DNA from: Lachnospiraceae bacterium
Lineage (GTDB): Bacteria; Bacillota; Clostridia; Lachnospirales; Lachnospiraceae
Direction of reading: 5' to 3'
Length of the DNA: 64,000 nt
Assembly: GCA_021770755.1 (NCBI GenBank)
Contig: JAETQI010000003.1
Coordinates: 62,001-126,000, forward strand
Position numbers and translations under genes: made by a program. Position 1 is the stretch's first letter, and the number at the start of each line of letters is the position of its first letter. This document shows positions 57,017 to 64,000 of this stretch, piece by piece. Under the pieces are notes generated by a model, which saw only the letters and a program-made list of their open reading frames with translations, had not been told where the DNA came from and ran no database searches.

Positions 57017-58183
57017 ATGAAGATAGCAGTGGCAGGTATTGGTTATGTAGGACTCTCGAATGCGATACTGCTCGCGCAGCACAACGAGGTGACGGCAGTG
57101 GACGTCTTCCAGGAGAAGGCGGATCTGATCAATAACAGAAGATCGCCGATCATCGACAAGGAGATCGAGGAATACCTGACGACAAAGGAACTGAACCTGA
57201 AAGCGACGACAGACGGAGCCGCCGCATACAAGGATGCGGAGTATATCATCATCGCGACGCCGACGAATTATGATCCGGACAAGAACTACTTTGATACCAG
57301 CTCGATCGAGGCGGTGATCGAACTGGTCATGAAAGTGAACAAGGATGCCGTCATGATCATCAAGTCGACGGTTCCGGTAGGCTATACAAAGTCCGTCAGG
57401 GAGCAGTTTGGCACGGATCACATCATCTTCTCGCCGGAATTTCTGCGTGAGGGCAGGGCATTGTATGACAATCTCTATCCGTCGCGCATCATCGTCGGAG
57501 AGCAGTCAGAGCGGGCGGAGGTGTTTGCCAACCTGTTAAAACAGGGCGCGATCAGGCAGGATATCCCGACACTGTTCACGGACACGACGGAGGCGGAGGC
57601 GATCAAGCTCTTTGCAAACACCTATCTGGCACTCCGCGTCGCTTATTTCAATGAGCTTGACACGTACGCGGAGCTGCGCGGTCTGAACACAAAGCAGATC
57701 ATAGAGGGCGTCGGGCTTGATCCCAGGATCGGAAGCCATTACAACAATCCGTCTTTTGGCTACGGCGGATACTGTCTGCCCAAAGACACCAAGCAGTTGC
57801 GCGCCAATTATGCGAATGTGCCGAACAATATCATCTCGGCGATCGTGGATGCCAACAGGACGAGAAAAGATCATATCGCGGACATGATATTGGCGAGGAA
57901 GCCGCACATCGTGGGCGTGTACAGGCTGACGATGAAGACGGATTCCGACAACTTCCGCCAGTCGTCCATACAGGGCATCATGAAGCGCATCAAGGCAAAG
58001 GGCGTCGAGGTGGTCGTGTATGAGCCAAGCCTCAAGGATGACAATTTCTTCCGGTCAAGGGTGATACGGGATCTGGGTGCATTTAAGGAGATGTCGGATG
58101 TCATCATCGCAAACCGCCTGACAGAAGAGCTTGCGGATGTGGAGGAAAAGATTTATACAAGGGATATTTACGGCAGGGATTAA
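57017..58183 (+). CDS. ugd: UDP-glucose/nucleotide-sugar 6-dehydrogenase
   Basis: 388 aa. N-terminal Rossmann motif [42 protein letters not shown], central [17 protein letters not shown], catalytic Cys in [14 protein letters not shown], and a C-terminal UDP-binding domain. Oxidises a UDP-hexose to the uronate for cell-surface polysaccharide. The substrate is likely UDP-glucose but UDP-GlcNAc or similar is possible. Start is ATG 57017 with GGAGG about 11 nt upstream; the track's 56900 start overlaps the previous gene. Confidence 0.92.
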   Translation: MKIAVAGIGYVGLSNAILLAQHNEVTAVDVFQEKADLINNRRSPIIDKEIEEYLTTKELNLKATTDGAAAYKDAEYIIIATPTNYDPDKNYFDTSSIEAVIELVMKVNKDAVMIIKSTVPVGYTKSVREQFGTDHIIFSPEFLREGRALYDNLYPSRIIVGEQSERAEVFANLLKQGAIRQDIPTLFTDTTEAEAIKLFANTYLALRVAYFNELDTYAELRGLNTKQIIEGVGLDPRIGSHYNNPSFGYGGYCLPKDTKQLRANYANVPNNIISAIVDANRTRKDHIADMILARKPHIVGVYRLTMKTDSDNFRQSSIQGIMKRIKAKGVEVVVYEPSLKDDNFFRSRVIRDLGAFKEMSDVIIANRLTEELADVEEKIYTRDIYGRD

Positions 58184-58266
58184 TTCCTGCCGTGGTAAAA
58201 ATGCATAAAAGTCCCGCCGTGTTTCATATAGTTTTCATAAACATTGATCAGCCGGCGAATTAAGCC

Positions 58267-58295
58267 TTGCTATTTTGAGGGCAAGATGGTATGAT
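58267..58295 (+). promoter_or_regulatory. Promoter of the malQ operon
   Basis: TTGCTA (58267-58272), exactly 17 nt, TATGAT (58290-58295). Confidence 0.65.
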
Positions 58296-58308
58296 TAGGT
58301 TGTCCATT

Positions 58309-58320
58309 GGAAACGTTACC
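58309..58320. promoter_or_regulatory. LacI-family operator at malQ
   Basis: GGAAACGTTACC is a near-perfect palindrome with the central CG of LacI/CcpA sites, about 8 nt past the predicted start, well placed for repression. It matches the cre consensus only partly, so the LacI-type protein encoded next in the operon is the likelier ligand. Confidence 0.65.
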
Positions 58321-58410
58321 GAAGTTTTGGATCCGAATTCCGATAATTCCCTGCTCCGGTAATGATCCTGTGGACGATTCTGTTATTTTTGTGGAGAAAG
58401 GGAGATGCGT

Positions 58411-59898
58411 ATGAGAAGAAGTGGTGTGTTAATGCCGGTGTCCAGCTTACCGTCGAGATTCGGAATTGGTGGATTTTCAAAGGAAGCTTATGATTTTGTG
58501 GATTTTCTGGCAGCGTCAGGACAGACATTGTGGCAGATCCTGCCGCTGGGACCTACCGGATATGGGGACTCTCCGTATCAGTCCTTTTCGACTTTTGCAG
58601 GCAGCCCGTATTATATCAGCCTGGATGCGCTGATCGGGGAGGGGCTGCTCACGGAGGAGGAGTGCTCGTCCGTCGACTTTGGAAACGATACCAGCAGGGT
58701 GTCGTACGAGAAGATCTATCGCACCAGATTTGGACTTCTGCGCAAAGCGTTTGAGCGGGCGGACCTCGGAAAAGATCCGGAATATACGACATTTGTCGGG
58801 GAAAATAGACAGTGGCTGAAAGATTATGCGATGTATATGGCGATCAAGGATTCCCTGGGGGGCGCGTCGTGGATCGAGTGGGATGAGGATATCCGTCTCA
58901 GGAAGCCGGAGGCTATGGCAAGGTACGAGAAAGAGCTTGCGGACGATATCGCCTTTTACAGCTACCAGCAGTATCTGTTCTCGAAGCAGTGGATGGCGCT
59001 CAAGGATCACGCCAACAAAAAGGGAGTCCGTATCGTGGGCGATATTCCGATCTATGTGGCGTTTGACAGCGCGGATACCTGGGCGAATCCCGAACTGTTC
59101 CAGCTTGATGGGGAGAATGTCCCTGTCGCGGTGGCAGGCTGTCCGCCCGATGCGTTTTCGGCGACCGGACAGCTCTGGGGAAATCCGTTGTACAAGTGGG
59201 AATACCACGAGGAGACCGGATTTGCGTGGTGGATCAGGAGGCTTGCTCACTGCTTTTGCATCTATGATATCGTGCGCATCGACCATTTCAGGGGCTTTGA
59301 TGCGTACTGGGCGATCCCGTACGGCGATGAGACGGCGGAGCATGGCGAGTGGAAGAAGGGACCGGGGTACAAGCTCTTTGAGGTCATGAAGAAGGCGCTT
59401 GGAAACCGCGCAGTGATCGCGGAGGATCTGGGCTTTTTGACGCCGGGCGTGCGAAAGCTTGTGAAAAAGACAGGCTATCCCGGGATGAAGGTACTGCAGT
59501 TTGCGTTTGATGCGGACGGGGAGAGCGATTATCTTCCGCACAATTACAATAACAACTGTGTGGTATACACAGGGACGCACGACAATGATACGGTAAACGG
59601 GTGGATCCATTCGATTGGCAGGAAGGATCTGGCTTTTGCCAAAAAGTATCTCAATGTCAAAAGAACGCAGGAGCTGTGTGAGCGCCTGATCCGGACAGCG
59701 CTTGGAAGTGTGGCGGACACAGCCATCATTCCCATGCAGGACTATCTGGGGCTTGGCAGCGAGGCGAGGGTCAATACGCCGTCGACATTAGGCGGCAACT
59801 GGGAGTGGCGCATGGAGCAGGGCGTGTGCACACAGGAGCTCTCGGCGCATATGCTGGAGCTGGCGCAGTTATATGGAAGAACAGGAAAATTGAGGTGA
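58411..59898 (+). CDS. malQ: 4-alpha-glucanotransferase (amylomaltase, GH77)
   Basis: 495 aa, normal length. Opens RRSGVLMPVSSLPSRFGIGGF; nucleophile Asp in VRIDHFRGFDAYW, acid/base Glu in VIAEDLGFLTPGV, and TGTHDNDTVNGW are present. Transfers alpha-1,4-glucan segments between maltooligosaccharides; cytoplasmic. Start 58411 has GGGAG 6 nt upstream; the track's 58405 ATG overlaps that site. LacI-family gene begins 4 bp after the stop. Confidence 0.95.
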   Translation: MRRSGVLMPVSSLPSRFGIGGFSKEAYDFVDFLAASGQTLWQILPLGPTGYGDSPYQSFSTFAGSPYYISLDALIGEGLLTEEECSSVDFGNDTSRVSYEKIYRTRFGLLRKAFERADLGKDPEYTTFVGENRQWLKDYAMYMAIKDSLGGASWIEWDEDIRLRKPEAMARYEKELADDIAFYSYQQYLFSKQWMALKDHANKKGVRIVGDIPIYVAFDSADTWANPELFQLDGENVPVAVAGCPPDAFSATGQLWGNPLYKWEYHEETGFAWWIRRLAHCFCIYDIVRIDHFRGFDAYWAIPYGDETAEHGEWKKGPGYKLFEVMKKALGNRAVIAEDLGFLTPGVRKLVKKTGYPGMKVLQFAFDADGESDYLPHNYNNNCVVYTGTHDNDTVNGWIHSIGRKDLAFAKKYLNVKRTQELCERLIRTALGSVADTAIIPMQDYLGLGSEARVNTPSTLGGNWEWRMEQGVCTQELSAHMLELAQLYGRTGKLR

Positions 59899-59902
59899 TA
59901 GG

Positions 59903-60940
59903 GTGTTTGAGCCGACGATCAAAGACATAGCAAAAATATGTGGTGTGGGTGTCAGCACTGTATCGAGGGCGATCAATGATCACCCGGATATCAATTCGGA
60001 GACAAAAGAGAAGATCATGAGCGCGATCCGGGAGTACGGATACGTTCCAAACGACAGCGCGAGAAATCTAAAGCGGGTCGATGCCAAGGCGATCGCAGTG
60101 CTGGTGAAAGGGATCGCGAACCCGTTCTTTACCGGTATGATCACGGTGATCGAACAGGAGTGCAAGAAAAGACATTACTCGATGGAGCTGTCCCATATCG
60201 AGGCGGATGAGGACGAGGTGGATGTGGCGCAGAAGGTGGTCAAGGAGAAGCGTCTGCGCGGGATCATATTTCTGGGAGGTCTGTTCTCCCACTCGGAGGA
60301 AAAATTAAAGAAGCTCACTGTGCCGTTTGTGTTCAGCACGGCGGGCTCTATCCCCGAAAATATCAGCAGGAAGCTGTATTCAAGCATTAGTGTGGACGAC
60401 CGCAGGGAAAGCGCGAGAATGGTGGAATACCTGATCCGGTCAGGGCACACGCGGATCGCGATCCTTGTGGCGGAGGCGCAGGAAGAGAGCGTTGGCAGGC
60501 TGCGCCTGGACGGGTACTGCGACGCGCTGAAAGCGCATGGCATCGCAGTGGATCCAAAGCTGATCTGCCAGACGAGAGACGACCGGGGGCACTTTTCCAT
60601 GGAGAATGGATACCTGTCGACCCAAAAACTGCTGGGGCGCGGGGAAGCGTTCACGGCGCTGTACGCGGTGTCGGATACACTTGCCATCGGGGCCATGAGG
60701 GCGCTGTATGAGACGGGGCTGCGCGTGCCGCAGGACGTCTCCCTGGCGGGTTATGACGGGATCGATATGACAGACTATATCGTGCCGAGTCTGACGACGA
60801 TACGCCAGCCGGTGGAGGAGATGGCGAAGGATACGACCAGACTGCTCTTTGACATCATCGCTAAAAGGACAAAACACCAGCATATTACATATGAAGCAAA
60901 GCTCCTGGTAAGGGAGTCTACGATCAAAATCCCTGAGTGA
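59903..60940 (+). CDS. LacI-family transcriptional regulator
   Basis: 345 aa from a GTG start with GAGGTGA just upstream. N-terminal HTH and hinge (TIKDIAKICGVGVSTVSRAIND, then GYVPNDSARNLK) and a periplasmic-binding-like effector domain (AVLVKGIANPFFTGMI, VAEAQEESVGRLRLDGY, LAGYDGIDMTDYIVPSLTTI). Co-transcribed with malQ, so probably a maltodextrin-responsive, autoregulated repressor acting at the palindrome at 58309. Confidence 0.93.
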   Translation: MFEPTIKDIAKICGVGVSTVSRAINDHPDINSETKEKIMSAIREYGYVPNDSARNLKRVDAKAIAVLVKGIANPFFTGMITVIEQECKKRHYSMELSHIEADEDEVDVAQKVVKEKRLRGIIFLGGLFSHSEEKLKKLTVPFVFSTAGSIPENISRKLYSSISVDDRRESARMVEYLIRSGHTRIAILVAEAQEESVGRLRLDGYCDALKAHGIAVDPKLICQTRDDRGHFSMENGYLSTQKLLGRGEAFTALYAVSDTLAIGAMRALYETGLRVPQDVSLAGYDGIDMTDYIVPSLTTIRQPVEEMAKDTTRLLFDIIAKRTKHQHITYEAKLLVRESTIKIPE

Positions 60941-60957
60941 CTGTCAGGGATTTTTTT
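60926..60957 (+). terminator. Terminator after the LacI-family gene
   Basis: AATCCCTGA / TCAGGGATT stem with a 7-nt loop and a seven-T tract. Confidence 0.9.
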
Positions 60958-61046
60958 GTTTTTGCCTTTTAATGGTTTTTTTGTGGTGCAAAATGGTATA
61001 TAATAAAGGTGGTTAACGAGGGACAAGACAGAAGTGGGGGATTCAT

Positions 61047-63140
61047 ATGGATCATGAAGTGTATCACAAAAGAATGAAGCGGGTTTTTGATGCGGGTACA
61101 CTGTCCAGCATCGGACCGATCCTGGAGGGGATGCCGGGAGGTCTGTTCATATACTATGCGGACGGTGACGAGGAGCTGCTGTATCTCAACAGCGCGGTGC
61201 TGCGGATCTTTGGCTGTGATACGGAGGAAGAGTTCCGCAAACTTACAGGGTACACGTTCAGGGGAATGGTGCACCCGGAGGACATCGACGAGGTGGAGCG
61301 AAGCATCCAGACCCAGATCGCAAACAGTGTCTATGATTTTGACTATGTGGAGTACCGCATCATCCAGAAGGACGGTACGATACGGTGGATCGAGGACTAT
61401 GGGCATTTTATGCATACGGAGGCATACGGCGACATCTTCTATGTCTTTATCGACGACAGCACGGAGCGGCTGAAAAACCGCATGAGCGAGCTGGAGAAGA
61501 TGAACGAGGAGCTGCGCGCGATCTACGCGCGGGAAAGCCAGTACCGCAAGGCGATCCTGTACGATGCGATCTCCTTTTTTGAGGTGAATCTGACAAAGGA
61601 CAAGTTTTTGTCCGCCTACATACAGATGCCGGATGGGCAGTTGAAGGATTTTTTTGAACATGCGGGCATTCCGCGGTTTGAGAAATACTCGGATTATGTC
61701 AGATTCTGGATGAGAGACATGAATTCCGAGGAGTCGGAGAAATATGCGCGGTTTATCGACGCAGAGCGCCTGATCCAGTGCCATGCCAGGGGAGAGCTGG
61801 AACAGACCTACGATGGCTGGATGACAGACACGGCAGGCAGGAGACACCTGTATCACTATGCCTTCCTGCTTGGCAGGAATGAATATACGGGGGATGTGAT
61901 CACGATGGCGATCACAAAGGACATGACAGAGCAGGTTCAGCGGCAGAACCTGCTGAAATCTGCGCTGAGCCAGGCACAGACTGCCAGCATAGCGAGAAAT
62001 ACCTTTCTTCAGAATATGTCGCACGATATACGGACGCCGCTCAATGCGATCATCGGTTACGTGGAGCTTGCAAAGAAGCACAAGACAGATGAGGCAAAGA
62101 TCGACAATTACCTGAACCAGATCCGCGACGCCGGCGAACAGCTACTCTCGATCGTGAACGAATCGCTGGAAGTCACGCGCATGGAATCCGGCAAGGTGAA
62201 CCTGGTGGAGAATATGGTCGAGCTGGATGAGCTGCTCGCGGATCTTGAGCGGATGATACTGCCTCAGATAAAGAAGAAGTCGATCTTCTTTGCGATCGAC
62301 AGATCCCGTGTTTGCAACAGCGTGATCTACATGGATCTCCTTCGGATGAAGGAGATGCTGTTCCAGTTGCTGGACAATGCGGTGAAATACACTGGGTCAA
62401 ACGGCAGGGTGACGCTGACCGTGGTGGAGGAGGATCTGAATCTCAGCCATTACGGAAAGTTCCAGTTTATCGTGGAGGACAACGGGCGGGGGATCTCCGA
62501 GGAGTTCATGCGCGATCTGTTCCAGCCGTTTAAGCGGGAGAAGAATACGACGAAAAGCGGTGTGCTCGGGACAGGGCTGGGACTGAGTGTCGTAAAGAGT
62601 CTTGCGGACCTGATGGAAGGCACCGTTGCGGTCGAGAGCAAGGAGGGGCTGGGCAGCAGGTTTACAGTGGATCTCATGCTGCGGCTGCCGGAAGAGCCGA
62701 ACAGGCAGGATCAGGCGCGCCGTGTTCTGGATGAGGCGGATCTGAGAGGAAAGCGGATCCTGCTCGTGGACGACAATGAGATCAACCGTGAGATCGCGCA
62801 GGAGCTTTTGAACGGAGAGGGGTATCTTGTCGAGACGGCAGACGACGGAAGTGTCGCGCTGGAGATGGTCAGAGACTCGAAACCGCGGTATTTTGACCTG
62901 ATCCTGATGGATATCCAGATGCCCGTGATGGATGGGCACGAGGCGACTAGGGCGATCCGCGCGCTGGAGAACAGGGAGCTGGCAGGCATACCGATCGTCG
63001 CGCTGTCTGCGAACGCGTTTGCGGAGGATTACAAGCGATCGATCGAGGCGGGAATGGATGCGCACATTCCAAAGCCGATCAGGATCGGGGAACTGCAGGA
63101 TACGATACGGAATGTGCTGGAGCGTCTGCATCGGGAATAG
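61047..63140 (+). CDS. PAS-containing hybrid sensor histidine kinase/response regulator
   Basis: 697 aa. PAS domain about 30-140 (GLFIYYADGDEELLYLNSA, FRGMVHPEDIDEVERS), a second PAS-like region about 165-300, H-box NMSHDIRTPLNAIIGY, N-box LFQLLDNAVKYTG, G-boxes DNGRGI and GTGLGLSVV, then one receiver domain with LILMDIQMPVMDGHE. No membrane helix is visible, so it senses an intracellular signal. GGGGG-type site before ATG. Similar in its kinase/receiver part to the truncated kinase at position 1. Followed 10 bp later by a glycosyltransferase gene. Confidence 0.93.
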   Translation: MDHEVYHKRMKRVFDAGTLSSIGPILEGMPGGLFIYYADGDEELLYLNSAVLRIFGCDTEEEFRKLTGYTFRGMVHPEDIDEVERSIQTQIANSVYDFDYVEYRIIQKDGTIRWIEDYGHFMHTEAYGDIFYVFIDDSTERLKNRMSELEKMNEELRAIYARESQYRKAILYDAISFFEVNLTKDKFLSAYIQMPDGQLKDFFEHAGIPRFEKYSDYVRFWMRDMNSEESEKYARFIDAERLIQCHARGELEQTYDGWMTDTAGRRHLYHYAFLLGRNEYTGDVITMAITKDMTEQVQRQNLLKSALSQAQTASIARNTFLQNMSHDIRTPLNAIIGYVELAKKHKTDEAKIDNYLNQIRDAGEQLLSIVNESLEVTRMESGKVNLVENMVELDELLADLERMILPQIKKKSIFFAIDRSRVCNSVIYMDLLRMKEMLFQLLDNAVKYTGSNGRVTLTVVEEDLNLSHYGKFQFIVEDNGRGISEEFMRDLFQPFKREKNTTKSGVLGTGLGLSVVKSLADLMEGTVAVESKEGLGSRFTVDLMLRLPEEPNRQDQARRVLDEADLRGKRILLVDDNEINREIAQELLNGEGYLVETADDGSVALEMVRDSKPRYFDLILMDIQMPVMDGHEATRAIRALENRELAGIPIVALSANAFAEDYKRSIEAGMDAHIPKPIRIGELQDTIRNVLERLHRE

Positions 63141-63150
63141 GAGCGAGTTT

Positions 63151-64000
63151 ATGGATTTGAGTGTGATCATACCTGCACGCGGCGGGCAGCGCTATCTTGC
63201 GGGGTGCCTTAGAAGCGTCACCAGATGTCCGGGGGACAAGATCGGGATGGAGTGCATCGTGGTGTGCGATGACGGCACAGATGAGACGGCTGCCATTACA
63301 GGCAGATATATGGAGCGGGATAACCGTATAAAACTGGTCATAACAGAGGAGCGTGCGGGAGCTGGCGCATATAATACCGGGATCGAGAGCGCGGCGGGAA
63401 ACTATATCATGTTTCTCGAAACATCGGACCGACTGTGCGAGGATGCCTGGGAGCAGATCGAGGCGGCAGTCGGCGAAGAGTATGCCGACTTTGTGGCTTT
63501 CAGCCAGATCACATCGCGCAGGAACGGAAAGCTGAAAGCGCAGATGCTCCCGCTGTCGGATGTGATATCGACAGACGACAGGGAGGCGAGACGGCTCCTG
63601 TACACGGATTCGGTGCTGGGCTCCTGTGCCGGAAAGCTTTTTAAGAGCAGGATCATCAGGGATAACAATCTCTTTTTCCAGACGGATCATCCGCTATATG
63701 CAGAGACCGTGTTTGTGACAGAGTATTTTGAACACAGCGAGAGCTGTCTGCTGACAAAGGCGATGATCCTGTACCGCCCGCCAGAGGACGGGAGCGCTGT
63801 GGGAGCGCACGGCGTGGAGGAGCGTCTTGACATGCTGCGGGGGCTGTATGATCTTCATGCAGGTGCGGTCGGACGCTGTAATGACAGCGCGCTGATGCAC
63901 GGCATGCAGGTACATTATCTGCAGGTGCTGACAGATCTGTTCTGCGGGTATGCGGCGGCGTACGGCGACAGCAAAAGTGCCCTGGAGACAATTTATGCTA
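63151..64000 (+). CDS. Glycosyltransferase family 2 protein, 3' truncated by window edge
   Basis: Absent from the ORF track because it has no stop before base 64000, but the frame from ATG 63151 stays open to the end (283 codons). AGGAG is 7 nt upstream. Protein begins MDLSVIIPARGGQRYLAGCL, then CDDGTDETAAI and AGAYNTGIESAAGNYIMFLE, matching the GT-A nucleotide-sugar-binding fold; the usual DxD position reads ETSD. It is probably for surface polysaccharide or glycosylation, possibly linked to the ugd gene product. Downstream genes are out of view. Confidence 0.85.
   Translation, partial: MDLSVIIPARGGQRYLAGCLRSVTRCPGDKIGMECIVVCDDGTDETAAITGRYMERDNRIKLVITEERAGAGAYNTGIESAAGNYIMFLETSDRLCEDAWEQIEAAVGEEYADFVAFSQITSRRNGKLKAQMLPLSDVISTDDREARRLLYTDSVLGSCAGKLFKSRIIRDNNLFFQTDHPLYAETVFVTEYFEHSESCLLTKAMILYRPPEDGSAVGAHGVEERLDMLRGLYDLHAGAVGRCNDSALMHGMQVHYLQVLTDLFCGYAAAYGDSKSALETIYA

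Noticed and set aside
60969-62081. 370-aa minus-strand ORF opposite the PAS kinase
   Set aside because: Shadow of a well-supported histidine kinase gene.

Overview
The window looks like chromosomal DNA of an anaerobic, low-GC-phylum but moderately GC-balanced Clostridia, most likely a gut Lachnospiraceae. Grounds: strong AGGAGG ribosome binding sites, a T-box leader before aspS, an aspS-gatCAB set for tRNA-dependent amidation, single-chain 1.27 kb-residue PurL, LplB/LplC/lipoprotein glycan importers, GHKL/LytTR two-component genes, a SUKH protein and several Clostridia-typical DUF families (DUF4474, DUF6273). I cannot name the species. No rRNA, tRNA, CRISPR array, prophage or complete insertion sequence was seen.

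Layout. 1-7.4 kb: 3' end of a hybrid histidine kinase, mutY, and a divergent AraC regulator/GH2 beta-galactosidase pair, then a TetR gene. 7.5-12.9 kb: a long intergenic region with a MITE-like palindrome and a promoter flanked by two operator-like palindromes, driving a five-gene cassette (SCP2-like lipid-binding protein, membrane-anchored alpha/beta hydrolase, stand-alone condensation-type acyltransferase, acyl carrier protein, acyl-adenylating ligase). This is my best candidate for an undescribed system. 12.9-17.7 kb: minus-strand importer operon (LplB, LplC, BNR sialidase-like protein, solute-binding lipoprotein). 17.9-26.9 kb: MFS transporter, then a T-box leader, three tandem copies of a structured repeat, and aspS-comB-like-gatC-[Rpn nuclease]-gatA-gatB.

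27-37 kb: DUF4474 protein and phosphoesterase; an HTH-Uma2 nuclease coupled to a short DprA-like protein; a zinc/cadmium efflux operon (ArsR, small HMA protein, P-type ATPase); DUF6273 protein, LytTR regulator, GHKL kinase and a SUKH protein preceded by two 21-bp-spaced direct repeats. 37-45.5 kb: a PurF-like protein lacking the N-terminal catalytic cysteine, a chemoreceptor translationally coupled to a sugar-binding lipoprotein, and purL, apparently one operon. 45.5-53.1 kb: second chemoreceptor, nitroreductase, MATE exporter, asymmetric heterodimeric ABC exporter. 53.1-64 kb: fourth copy of the structured repeat, HPr-like protein without the catalytic histidine, PD-(D/E)XK-XPD/DinG fusion helicase, UDP-glucose dehydrogenase-type enzyme, malQ with a LacI regulator and its probable operator, a second hybrid histidine kinase, and the 5' part of a glycosyltransferase that runs off the end.

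Start codons were moved from the ORF track wherever a ribosome binding site favoured another position; each case is noted. All functions are by motif reading only; no database search was possible.
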